Below are positions 37,676 through 44,015 of a stretch of DNA of 44,015 nt, piece after piece. Source of the stretch: Prevotella sp. (GTDB lineage: Bacteria; Bacteroidota; Bacteroidia; Bacteroidales; Bacteroidaceae); assembly GCA_015060485.1 (NCBI GenBank), contig SUYI01000032.1, forward strand, positions 1 to 44,015, given 5' to 3'. A program made the translations under genes and the position numbers. The notes beneath the pieces are model-generated. The model made no database searches. It was not told the origin of the DNA and saw only the letters and a program-made list of their open reading frames with translations. The stretch's first letter is position 1. Each line of letters starts with the position of its first letter.

Positions 37676-39457
37676 TTACTCGCCCTTCTCCATCTTAGCC
37701 TTCAGCTCAGCCAGCACGTCGATGTCGCCCAGCGTGGTGCTTGCAGCTACGTTCTCAATCTTTGGTGTATCGTCCTTCTTGGGAGCGCGTGTAGCCTTCT
37801 TGGCAGCAGCTTTCTCCTCACGCTTCGGATCCTCGAAGGTGCGGCTGTGGCTGAGGATGATGCGCTTCGAGTCTTTGTTGAACTCAATCACCTTGAAGGG
37901 CAGTGTCTCGCCCTGAGCGGCCTGTGAGCCATCCTCCTTGGCAAGGTGCTTAGGAGTAGCGAAGCCTTCAACGTTCTCGTCCAACTGGACAACGGCACCC
38001 TTCTCCAACAGTTCAATGATCTTACCCTCGTGGATAGAACCAACGGTGTACTTAGCCTCGAATACATCCCAAGGATTCTCCTCGAGCTGCTTGTGGCCAA
38101 GGCTGAGACGACGGTTCTCCTTGTCGATATCGAGCACAATGACGTCAATCTGTGCGCCCACCTGAGTGAATTCAGAAGGATGCTTCACCTTCTTGGTCCA
38201 GCTGAGGTCGCTGATGTGGATCAGACCGTCAACACCCTCCTCGAGCTCTACAAATACACCGAAGTTGGTGAAGTTGCGAACCTTGGCGGTGTGCTTGCTG
38301 CCAACAGGATACTTAACCTCGATAGCCTCCCAGGGATCTTCCTTCAGCTGCTTGATACCCAGCGACATCTTGCGCTCGTCGCGGTCCAGAGTGATGATTA
38401 CGGCCTCTACCTCGTCGCCAACTTTCAGGAACTCCTGAGCTGAGCGCAGGTGCTGGCTCCATGACATCTCTGAAACGTGGATCAGACCCTCTACACCAGG
38501 TTGAATCTCAACGAATGCACCGTAGTCGGCAATTACGACTACCTTACCCTTCACGTGGTCGCCCACCTTGAGGTTAGCATCCAGAGCATCCCAAGGATGC
38601 GGAGTGAGCTGCTTCAGGCCCAGTGCAATGCGCTTCTTCTCCTCATCGAAGTCAAGGATAACGACATTGATCTTCTGGTCGAGCTCAACCACCTTGTGGG
38701 GATCGTCAACGCGGCCCCAAGACAGATCGGTGATATGAATCAGTCCGTCAACACCACCCAGGTCTACGAATACACCGTAGCTGGTAATGTTCTTGACGAC
38801 ACCCTCCAGAATCTGACCCTTCTCGAGCTTCGACATGATCTCCTGCTTCTGAGCCTCGAGCTCAGCCTCAATAAGAGCCTTGTGCGAAACAACAACGTTG
38901 CGGAACTCCTGGTTGATCTTCACAATCTTGAACTCCATCGTCTTGTCTACGAACTGGTCGTAGTCGCGTATGGGATGAACGTCGATCTGTGAGCCGGGCA
39001 GGAAGGCCTCGATGCCGAATACGTCGACAATCATACCACCCTTCGTGCGGCACTTGATGTAACCGTTGACAACCTCCTGGGCCTCCAGGGCGGCATTCAC
39101 GCGGTCCCAAGACTTCGACATGCGAGCCTTCTTGTGTGACAGAACGAGCTGACCCTTCTTGTCCTCGGCGTTCTCAACATAAACCTCTACCACGTCACCG
39201 GCCTTCAGGTCGGGATTGTAGCGGAATTCAGAAGCGGGGATGATACCGTCGCTCTTGTAGCCGATGTTGACGACTACCTCTTTCTTGTCGACGCTGATTA
39301 CCTTACCGTCAACGACCTGATGCTCGCTGACCTTGTTCAGGGTCTCGTCGTACGCCTTGTCAAGCTCCTCTTTGCTGACGTTGGCGGTCATGCCATTCTC
39401 AAACTGTTCCCAGTCGAAGTCCTGTAATGGCTGGACGTTCTTTGTTAATTCTGACAT
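37676..39457 (-). CDS. rpsA: 30S ribosomal protein S1
   Basis: 593 residues with six S1 (OB) repeats, recognisable from the recurring GVFVDLGGVDGLIHITDLSW, GAFVEIQPGVEGLIHVSEMS and GVFVELEEGVDGLIHISDLS pattern, each followed by DPHKVVELDQKI-like strands. The C-terminus is a Lys/Ala-rich tail (RAPKKDDTPK). S1 binds mRNA leaders on the small subunit; in Bacteroidetes, where Shine-Dalgarno use is weak, its role in initiation may be especially large. Long leader upstream (next entry). Confidence 0.97.
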   Translation of the reverse strand: MSELTKNVQPLQDFDWEQFENGMTANVSKEELDKAYDETLNKVSEHQVVDGKVISVDKKEVVVNIGYKSDGIIPASEFRYNPDLKAGDVVEVYVENAEDKKGQLVLSHKKARMSKSWDRVNAALEAQEVVNGYIKCRTKGGMIVDVFGIEAFLPGSQIDVHPIRDYDQFVDKTMEFKIVKINQEFRNVVVSHKALIEAELEAQKQEIMSKLEKGQILEGVVKNITSYGVFVDLGGVDGLIHITDLSWGRVDDPHKVVELDQKINVVILDFDEEKKRIALGLKQLTPHPWDALDANLKVGDHVKGKVVVIADYGAFVEIQPGVEGLIHVSEMSWSQHLRSAQEFLKVGDEVEAVIITLDRDERKMSLGIKQLKEDPWEAIEVKYPVGSKHTAKVRNFTNFGVFVELEEGVDGLIHISDLSWTKKVKHPSEFTQVGAQIDVIVLDIDKENRRLSLGHKQLEENPWDVFEAKYTVGSIHEGKIIELLEKGAVVQLDENVEGFATPKHLAKEDGSQAAQGETLPFKVIEFNKDSKRIILSHSRTFEDPKREEKAAAKKATRAPKKDDTPKIENVAASTTLGDIDVLAELKAKMEKGE

Positions 39458-39609
39458 AATTTAAAAAATGTGTTGCCCAATCTCTCGACGGGCGGTGGCC
39501 TGAACAGACGTTTACCAGACCGTGGTTTTAAAGGGTTAATAATGATAGGTGCCAGCGCCTGTTCCGGCTCCTATTCCCCCCTTCGGGGGCAAATCGAGGT
39601 GCAAAGGTA
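39458..39609 (-). promoter_or_regulatory. rpsA leader and -7 box
   Basis: A TACCTTTG box lies at 39602-39609; no clear -33 box. The leader of about 140 nt contains the hairpin CCCCC/GGGGG (39576-39589) and further GC-rich segments, a plausible autoregulatory site for S1. From 39610 to 39725 I see no gene. Confidence 0.5.
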
Positions 39610-39725
39610 CAACTTTTAGTTGAGACTCACGCGCCGTACCTGCTCCGCAAGCCGTGATTTATGTTTTTTTAACTCTTTTGATATTCTTCGAACCCCTTAA
39701 CTTACTCTGAGGCAGAGCATCTTAC

Positions 39726-41312
39726 TTATTCACTATTCCCTATCACCCATTCTTTGGGAACTCTTTTCTCCGCATCAAACTTCACGCCCACCTTGACGAC
39801 AGGCCGTCCGTCGGTCTGGTAGGGGATGGCATAGCTCTTGTCATCAATCTGCTGCAATGCCTCCTGGGCCGTACCATTCACTTTCAACTCGAACACATAG
39901 ATGGTGTCGGGCATCCAGACCACTATGTCCACCCGTCCTCCTGCACACTTGACCTGAGTACGCACATAGACGTTGAGCATAGAGAAGATAAGGTACATGG
40001 TGTACTCGTAGAAGCCCTCTGCGGTGGCAGCCTCTTCGAGTTTCTTCTTGAATCCCTCAACATACGGAATAGCCGTCATGTATGCCTGCATCTCGCGCAT
40101 GGCCAAATCAACGTCTGCTTTTTTCAGTGCCCGCCAGAATTTCAGGGCAAAGCCTGCCTGCACGTCGCTTGCCTCAATACCTATGTATGTGGGCAAAAGA
40201 CCTTCCGTATAACCGATACGTACCTCCTGATTGGGAATGGCGAGGGTGAACATTAGTGATTCTGGGTCATAGCCTTTGATGGTCAGGTATCCACTCTGGT
40301 ATAGCAATGGCAAGGCAGAAGTCATTGCCTCCGTAGGCTTGTCGAAGGCAGAAGAGGGCACCTCCATCCTGTCGAGCGACGTGATGTCTGTGCGGAAATG
40401 CTGCATCTGTCGGATGAGGAAGGTGGGCGTGCCGCTCTCAAACCAATAGTTGGCCAGTTCGCAGTCGGTAAAGGCGTTGACCAGACTGTACGGATTATAG
40501 ATGTCCTCCGATTCCTTGGAGAAATGATAGCCGTCGTAGTGTGTCTTGATGCGCTTGAACATCTCGTCTGCCGAACAACCGTATTTTTCTGCCATACTAT
40601 CGATGCCATCGGCAAGCACCGTCCTGACCTCGTGCTCAGTGATGCCGCAGATGGCGGAGAACTGCGGGAGCATGGTGATGTTCTTCAGGTTGTTGATAGT
40701 AGAGAAGATACTGAGCTGTGAGAATTTAGTAATCCCCGTGATGAAGCAGAACCGGATCATCGCCTCATTGTCTTTCAGCGGCTGGTAGAACTCCTGCATG
40801 ACCTTGCGCATGGGGTCAAGCATCTCTTTTTCGTGAAGCACGTCAAGCAGCGGCGCGTCATACTCGTCGATGATGACTACCACCTGTCTCCCTTCTTTCA
40901 TGTAGGCCCTTTCGATAAGTCCTGTGAGCACGCCTCCAGGTGTTTTCTCCTCCGGGTTACTGCCAAACTTCTCCTTAAAAGGCCTTAACAGCAATAGCAG
41001 CCTGTCACGCAGTGCGTCGGGAGAGTCTTGGTTCTTTGCCATACTCAGCGAAAGCCGTATCACGGGGTACTGTTTCCACTCCTTCTCAAGATTCATGATC
41101 TTCAGTCCCTCGAAGAGTTCCTTCTCTCCCTTGAAATAGGATTCCAGGGTAGTGGTGAGCAGCGACTTGCCGAAGCGTCGCGGACGGCTCAGGAAGATGT
41201 ACTTGGCATAGCGTGTCATTTCCCACACCAAGTCTGTCTTATCTACATAAGTATAACCTTCACGGATAATCTCCGAGAATGTCTGAATGCCTATCGGATA
41301 TCTTCTTGCCAT
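39726..41312 (-). CDS. AAA-ATPase-like protein with C-terminal PD-(D/E)XK domain
   Basis: 528 residues from MARRYPIGIQTFSEIIREGY. The N-terminal part is the 'predicted AAA-ATPase' domain: YVDKTDLVWEM, IFLSRPRRFGKSLLTTTLES (P-loop variant, about residues 38-57), VVVIIDEYDAPL (Walker B). The C-terminus is PDDEXK_9-like: GRVDIVVWMPDTIYVFELKV (Asp, then ExK). Many paralogues occur in Prevotella and Bacteroides genomes; the function is unknown, with proposals from mobile-element relic to defence. It has its own promoter. The in-frame region upstream of this ATG includes that promoter and is not coding. Confidence 0.9.
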   Translation of the reverse strand: MARRYPIGIQTFSEIIREGYTYVDKTDLVWEMTRYAKYIFLSRPRRFGKSLLTTTLESYFKGEKELFEGLKIMNLEKEWKQYPVIRLSLSMAKNQDSPDALRDRLLLLLRPFKEKFGSNPEEKTPGGVLTGLIERAYMKEGRQVVVIIDEYDAPLLDVLHEKEMLDPMRKVMQEFYQPLKDNEAMIRFCFITGITKFSQLSIFSTINNLKNITMLPQFSAICGITEHEVRTVLADGIDSMAEKYGCSADEMFKRIKTHYDGYHFSKESEDIYNPYSLVNAFTDCELANYWFESGTPTFLIRQMQHFRTDITSLDRMEVPSSAFDKPTEAMTSALPLLYQSGYLTIKGYDPESLMFTLAIPNQEVRIGYTEGLLPTYIGIEASDVQAGFALKFWRALKKADVDLAMREMQAYMTAIPYVEGFKKKLEEAATAEGFYEYTMYLIFSMLNVYVRTQVKCAGGRVDIVVWMPDTIYVFELKVNGTAQEALQQIDDKSYAIPYQTDGRPVVKVGVKFDAEKRVPKEWVIGNSE

Positions 41313-41336
41313 AGCCTTTTCTGTGTTTGAATGGCG

Positions 41337-41368
41337 CAAAGTTACGAATAATTCCTCAAACCGCCAAA
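41337..41368 (-). promoter_or_regulatory. promoter of the AAA/PD-(D/E)XK gene
   Basis: Minus strand: TTTG (41365-41368), 20 nt, TAACTTTG (41337-41344). From here to 41597 no gene is seen; AACTCCTAACCT (41522) and AGGTTAGGAGGTT (41572) form a loose inverted repeat. Confidence 0.78.
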
Positions 41369-41597
41369 TATTCAGACGTCCTTTTTTGTCACATGTTGTC
41401 CTCGTTCCAGTTGCGCTACACGGTAGGGTTATATATTTAGGCTTTATCTCTTTCATCCCAAAAGATAACACTTTCATCTTATGCTTACGTTCATAACCCA
41501 TAATTGCCATGTGCACTAACCAACTCCTAACCTGCGTAAAGCATTTGTTTAAAGGCGATTCCGACATCGAGGTTAGGAGGTTAGGACTTACACAAAT

Positions 41598-41630
41598 GGT
41601 CAGGAACGATGTGACACATCGTTCCTGACC
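41598..41630 (-). terminator. terminator hairpin of the small peptide gene
   Basis: GGTCAGGAACGATG (41598-41611) and CATCGTTCCTGACC (41617-41630) pair perfectly over 14 bp with a 5-nt loop, 12 bp after the stop codon at 41642. Confidence 0.78.
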
Positions 41631-41641
41631 CCGTGTGCATT

Positions 41642-41746
41642 CTACTCTTCATGGAATACTAACTCGCCGATGCGCAGGGAGTTACCAGGACCACCGAACA
41701 AACCCGCTACAAAGGCTAAAACAAATATTATTATTGTTGTCATCAT
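41642..41746 (-). CDS. 34-residue hydrophobic peptide, probably membrane-inserted
   Basis: The frame MMTTIIIFVLAFVAGLFGGP continues with a polar tail of 14 residues (GNSLRIGELVFHEE). One membrane helix at residues 3-19. The ATG comes only 4 nt after a perfect TAACTTTG -7 box, so the message would be leaderless or nearly so, and a 14-bp hairpin follows the stop by 12 bp. Promoter, frame and terminator thus make a compact unit. No homologue is known to me; function unknown. Confidence 0.6.
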   Translation of the reverse strand: MMTTIIIFVLAFVAGLFGGPGNSLRIGELVFHEE

Positions 41747-41750
41747 GCCG

Positions 41751-41758
41751 CAAAGTTA
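41751..41758 (-). promoter_or_regulatory. -7 box of the small peptide gene
   Basis: Minus strand TAACTTTG; no good -33 box at the usual distance. Confidence 0.55.
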
Positions 41759-41831
41759 CGAAGATTTTGCGGCATTTTCTGTATAAATTATGTTAAGAAC
41801 GCGCCTTTTAAAATAATTGCGTGATTTTTTT

Positions 41832-41862
41832 TTTGCTTTCTGCAAAAATTTTCTTACTTTTG
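41832..41862 (+). promoter_or_regulatory. promoter of the IS-disrupted gene
   Basis: Plus strand: TTTG (41832-41835), 19 nt, TACTTTTG (41855-41862). The first ATG follows 34 nt later. Confidence 0.75.
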
Positions 41863-41896
41863 CAACCATAAGACTGAAAAAACTGCTACGTCTAAA

Positions 41897-42001
41897 ATGA
41901 TGAACGAACGCAAAACGACACATAACGCACTCAATATCAGGGGCTTAATAAAACTGCCCCCCCAGCCCGTCCGAGAACTCCCGATTTCAAAGGGATTTTG
42001 A
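41897..42001 (+). pseudogene. 5' end of a chromosomal gene disrupted by the IS1182-family element
   Basis: The frame starts MMNERKTTHNALNIRGLIKL behind a consensus promoter and then runs into IS sequence at about 41956, ending at a stop inside the IS. Only about 20 native codons are seen; the rest should lie beyond 44015. The identity cannot be told from so few residues. Confidence 0.5.
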
Positions 42002-42153
42002 CCTGATTTAGGCTAATTTTGAAGCCATATAAAGGCCTCTACCGAGGGGCAGATTCTTAATAATATTTTTGCATTCAGTTGAGTTTTGAGGTCCTGATGG
42101 CTTAAAATGAGCCTTGCAGACCCCGATTTAAACGCTTAATATATCCCTGTTTC

Positions 42154-43854
42154 TTACCTGAGGGCTGCTACGAGTGCGGGTACACCTTTCATGTTGATGG
42201 CACGACGCAGGTTATACGAGAGGCAGAACAAAGCCATTTCAGCTGTCACCTTGGCGAAGCCCTTTAATAAGAAGTAATATTGTCCCAACGATCGCTTGAG
42301 TGTTCCGAAAGGATGCTCTGAGAGACATTTCCGCTGATCCATCTTTTTCTCGTCCAGATGAAGCACGTATTTTACCACCTTCTTCACCACTGTCGCTCTC
42401 TTCTGTCTGGGAGGTTTGGGACGTTCATCATCACTGTCATCAGAAACCTGCGGCTTATAGCCCCTGGCCAGTATAATAAGTTTGTCCTTATTGAAGTCGA
42501 CCTCCTTGAAGTCTGCCGTAGTACACCTGTTTTTGCAGTGTTTGCAGGCAAGCTTATTGCAATAGCGTATCATGCCGTTACGCTTGATAGATTTCTGACG
42601 CAGCATCTGTCCCTGAGGGCAATATACGAAATTGCGTTCAGCAGCCCTGACAAAGTATCCTTCAGCAGCCTTGGCTTTCATCTCTGCATCAGTCATCTTC
42701 AGTACGTCTGAGTCTGCGATATCTGCCACATATGTCTTCTCTTCGACAACTTTGACATCCGTAAGAATATCCTTGTATGCATCAGGAACGACACCTGCTT
42801 CAAGGCAGGTCTTCAAATCCTCAGGCTTGGTGCTGGCTTTCTGCTCATCAGTGATTTCTACATCATGATAATCAAACTTCACCTCCTCTGTACATCCACC
42901 ATTGCGCTGGATGACATTGGGTACGATTCCAGATGCAAGGGCATTTGCATGATCCTCCGGACTCTCATACCCTTTGTCGGCTGTTGCCTCAAGGATATCC
43001 ACACCATATTCCTGCTTCACATCACCAGCCACATTGGTTATCTGTCCATGGTCCGTAGGATTATTCGTCATTTGGAATCCAGCAATCATATGGCTCTCAG
43101 CATCTACGGCCACTTGAGTATTATATCCTACGCAGAATCCTTCGTTGGCCTTCATAAGACGGGAGTCTGGGTCAGTAAGCGACATCTGCTTCTCGCCACT
43201 CTGTTCGAGTTGCTCGCGGTAGCCTTCGTAAAGCTCCTTGCGCTCCTTGCAGTTCTCCAGCTTATGCTCCAGGTCCTCTTTCGACAGTTTGCGGCCCTCT
43301 TCTGCATCATATGCGTCAAGCTCGTCCATATAATGCGCGATGTGCTGGTCAAGTCGGGCTATACGGTCGTCCAGCTTGTTCAGCGTGAAGTTCCTGTCTT
43401 TGGCGTTGACAGCTTTGAACTTGCTGCCGTCAATAGAGACATAGCTCTTGGAGAAAAGGTCCTGACTATAGCAAAAACGGTTGAATTCCTTGAATGTTTT
43501 CTCGATAGCAGCCTTGTTGTCCTTGCGGAAGTCGGATATTGTGCGAAAGTCTGGGGCAAGCTTACTGAGAAGCCACATCACCTCTATGTTTATCAGGCAT
43601 TGACGGGCCAGTTTTCGTGATGACCGCACCTCGTAGTAATAACCATATGTGTACAACTTCAGCAAGTCACGGGGATCATATCCCGGAGCACCGGTATCAG
43701 CAGGGACAAAACGCTGGAATCCAAGCTTCTCCATATCCAAACGATCAACGAACGCATCCATCAGACGAACAGGGGAATCCTGCTCTACATAATCATCAAT
43801 GCAATCAGGAAACAGCGTCCTTTGCCTTCTGTCTTCACCTTTCTTATATGCCAT
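42154..43854 (-). CDS. IS1182 family transposase
   Basis: 566 residues from MAYKKGEDRRQRTLFPDCID, the family's usual start. N-terminal DUF772 domain (LLKLYTYGYYYEVRSSRKLA), catalytic DDE core with SKSYVSIDGSKFKAVNA (first Asp), ATADKGYESPEDHANAL (second Asp) and a C-terminal EHPFGTLKRSLGQYYFLLKG with the catalytic Glu. A four-Cys zinc-type cluster YCNKLACKHCKNRC lies before it. The frame is intact, so the element may be active. A TAACTTTG box is at 43878-43885. Confidence 0.94.
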   Translation of the reverse strand: MAYKKGEDRRQRTLFPDCIDDYVEQDSPVRLMDAFVDRLDMEKLGFQRFVPADTGAPGYDPRDLLKLYTYGYYYEVRSSRKLARQCLINIEVMWLLSKLAPDFRTISDFRKDNKAAIEKTFKEFNRFCYSQDLFSKSYVSIDGSKFKAVNAKDRNFTLNKLDDRIARLDQHIAHYMDELDAYDAEEGRKLSKEDLEHKLENCKERKELYEGYREQLEQSGEKQMSLTDPDSRLMKANEGFCVGYNTQVAVDAESHMIAGFQMTNNPTDHGQITNVAGDVKQEYGVDILEATADKGYESPEDHANALASGIVPNVIQRNGGCTEEVKFDYHDVEITDEQKASTKPEDLKTCLEAGVVPDAYKDILTDVKVVEEKTYVADIADSDVLKMTDAEMKAKAAEGYFVRAAERNFVYCPQGQMLRQKSIKRNGMIRYCNKLACKHCKNRCTTADFKEVDFNKDKLIILARGYKPQVSDDSDDERPKPPRQKRATVVKKVVKYVLHLDEKKMDQRKCLSEHPFGTLKRSLGQYYFLLKGFAKVTAEMALFCLSYNLRRAINMKGVPALVAALR

Positions 43855-43877
43855 AATCGGTACCTTTATTATAGGTA

Positions 43878-43885
43878 CAAAGTTA
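43878..43885 (-). promoter_or_regulatory. -7 box of the IS1182 transposase gene
   Basis: Minus strand TAACTTTG, 23 nt upstream of the ATG. Confidence 0.55.
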
Positions 43886-44015
43886 CTAAAAACAGCTGAC
43901 ATTAAAGAATTTATTAGGTTAAAAACAATTAAACTTATTGATAATCAGAAGGTTGCAAAAAGAGATGCTCATATGCTCAATTTAGCTCACATTATGTTTT
44001 CGGACAGCCTCCCCC

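Larger units (their letters stand above)
41956..44015 (-). mobile_element. IS1182-family insertion sequence (right end at the window edge)
   Basis: A transposase gene of the IS1182 family is flanked by imperfect inverted ends: AGCCCGTCCGAGAAC at 41963-41977 and, reverse-complemented, AGGCTGTCCGAAAAC at 43996-44010. The noncoding left part (42002-42153) has no gene. The last bases of the window are at or very near the right terminus, so a target duplication cannot be checked. Confidence 0.82.

Overview
The window looks like chromosome of a member of the Bacteroidales, most likely Prevotellaceae. The housekeeping genes are of Bacteroidetes type: a fused FNR-like/GltD-like protein, NADP-dependent GdhA, six-repeat RpsA, SerS, MnmE and a TtcA-like enzyme. 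Most transcripts start at a Bacteroidetes promoter (TTTG or TTG, 19-21 nt, TAnnTTTG), which I could place in front of about ten genes. The taxonomic call is an inference from gene content and promoters.

Layout. 1-4.4 kb: the 3' part of a HipA-like kinase gene, a fluoride channel (crcB), a TauE/SafE permease, and a minus-strand group of two methyltransferases, an ATC-hydrolase-like protein and a small membrane protein. 4.4-6.4 kb: small hypothetical genes around an SSB gene, with the look of an old mobile-element remnant. 6.4-9.8 kb: one minus-strand operon that encodes a cysteine-repeat precursor peptide of the ACGX type, its radical SAM/SPASM maturase, an ABM-domain protein, a PptA-type tautomerase, a quinone-oxidoreductase-like enzyme and an HxlR regulator with an N-terminal Cys. 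9.8-10.46 kb: intergenic DNA rich in repeats, palindromes and a strong hairpin.

10.465-26.658 kb: a 16.2-kb integrative, mobilizable element inserted at the 3' end of mnmE. It is bounded by identical 28-bp direct repeats that contain the last codons of mnmE. Left to right it carries DUF4160/DUF2442-type genes and small unknowns, then a 5.6-kb arsenic-resistance transposon with 16-bp terminal inverted repeats and a 9-bp target duplication, and then its backbone: a MobV relaxase preceded by seven consecutive small hairpins, a DUF3987 protein, an excisionase-like HTH protein, a membrane protein, a tyrosine integrase and a protein with a zinc-ribbon-like N-terminus and seven tandem HTH units. Upstream of that last gene lies a 10-bp-phased iteron array inside a perfect 16-bp inverted repeat.

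26.6-41.3 kb: housekeeping genes, all on the minus strand: mnmE, a nucleoside phosphorylase, a PD40-type exported protein, a TtcA-like enzyme, a DUF486 membrane protein, the FNR/GltD fusion, a cytidylate-kinase-like protein, serS, gdhA, rpsA and an AAA/PD-(D/E)XK protein. Heptanucleotide repeat arrays lie in and beside mnmE and in the ttcA-like gene; a 46-bp tandem repeat follows gdhA.

41.3-44.0 kb: a complete tiny gene (promoter, 34-codon membrane peptide, terminator hairpin), then a strong plus-strand promoter whose reading frame is cut about 20 codons in by an IS1182-family element that runs to the window edge.

The most interesting parts are the ACGX peptide operon with its apparent electrophile-stress partners, the seven-HTH protein with its phased iterons next to the integration site, and the arsenic transposon whose own transposase is broken.
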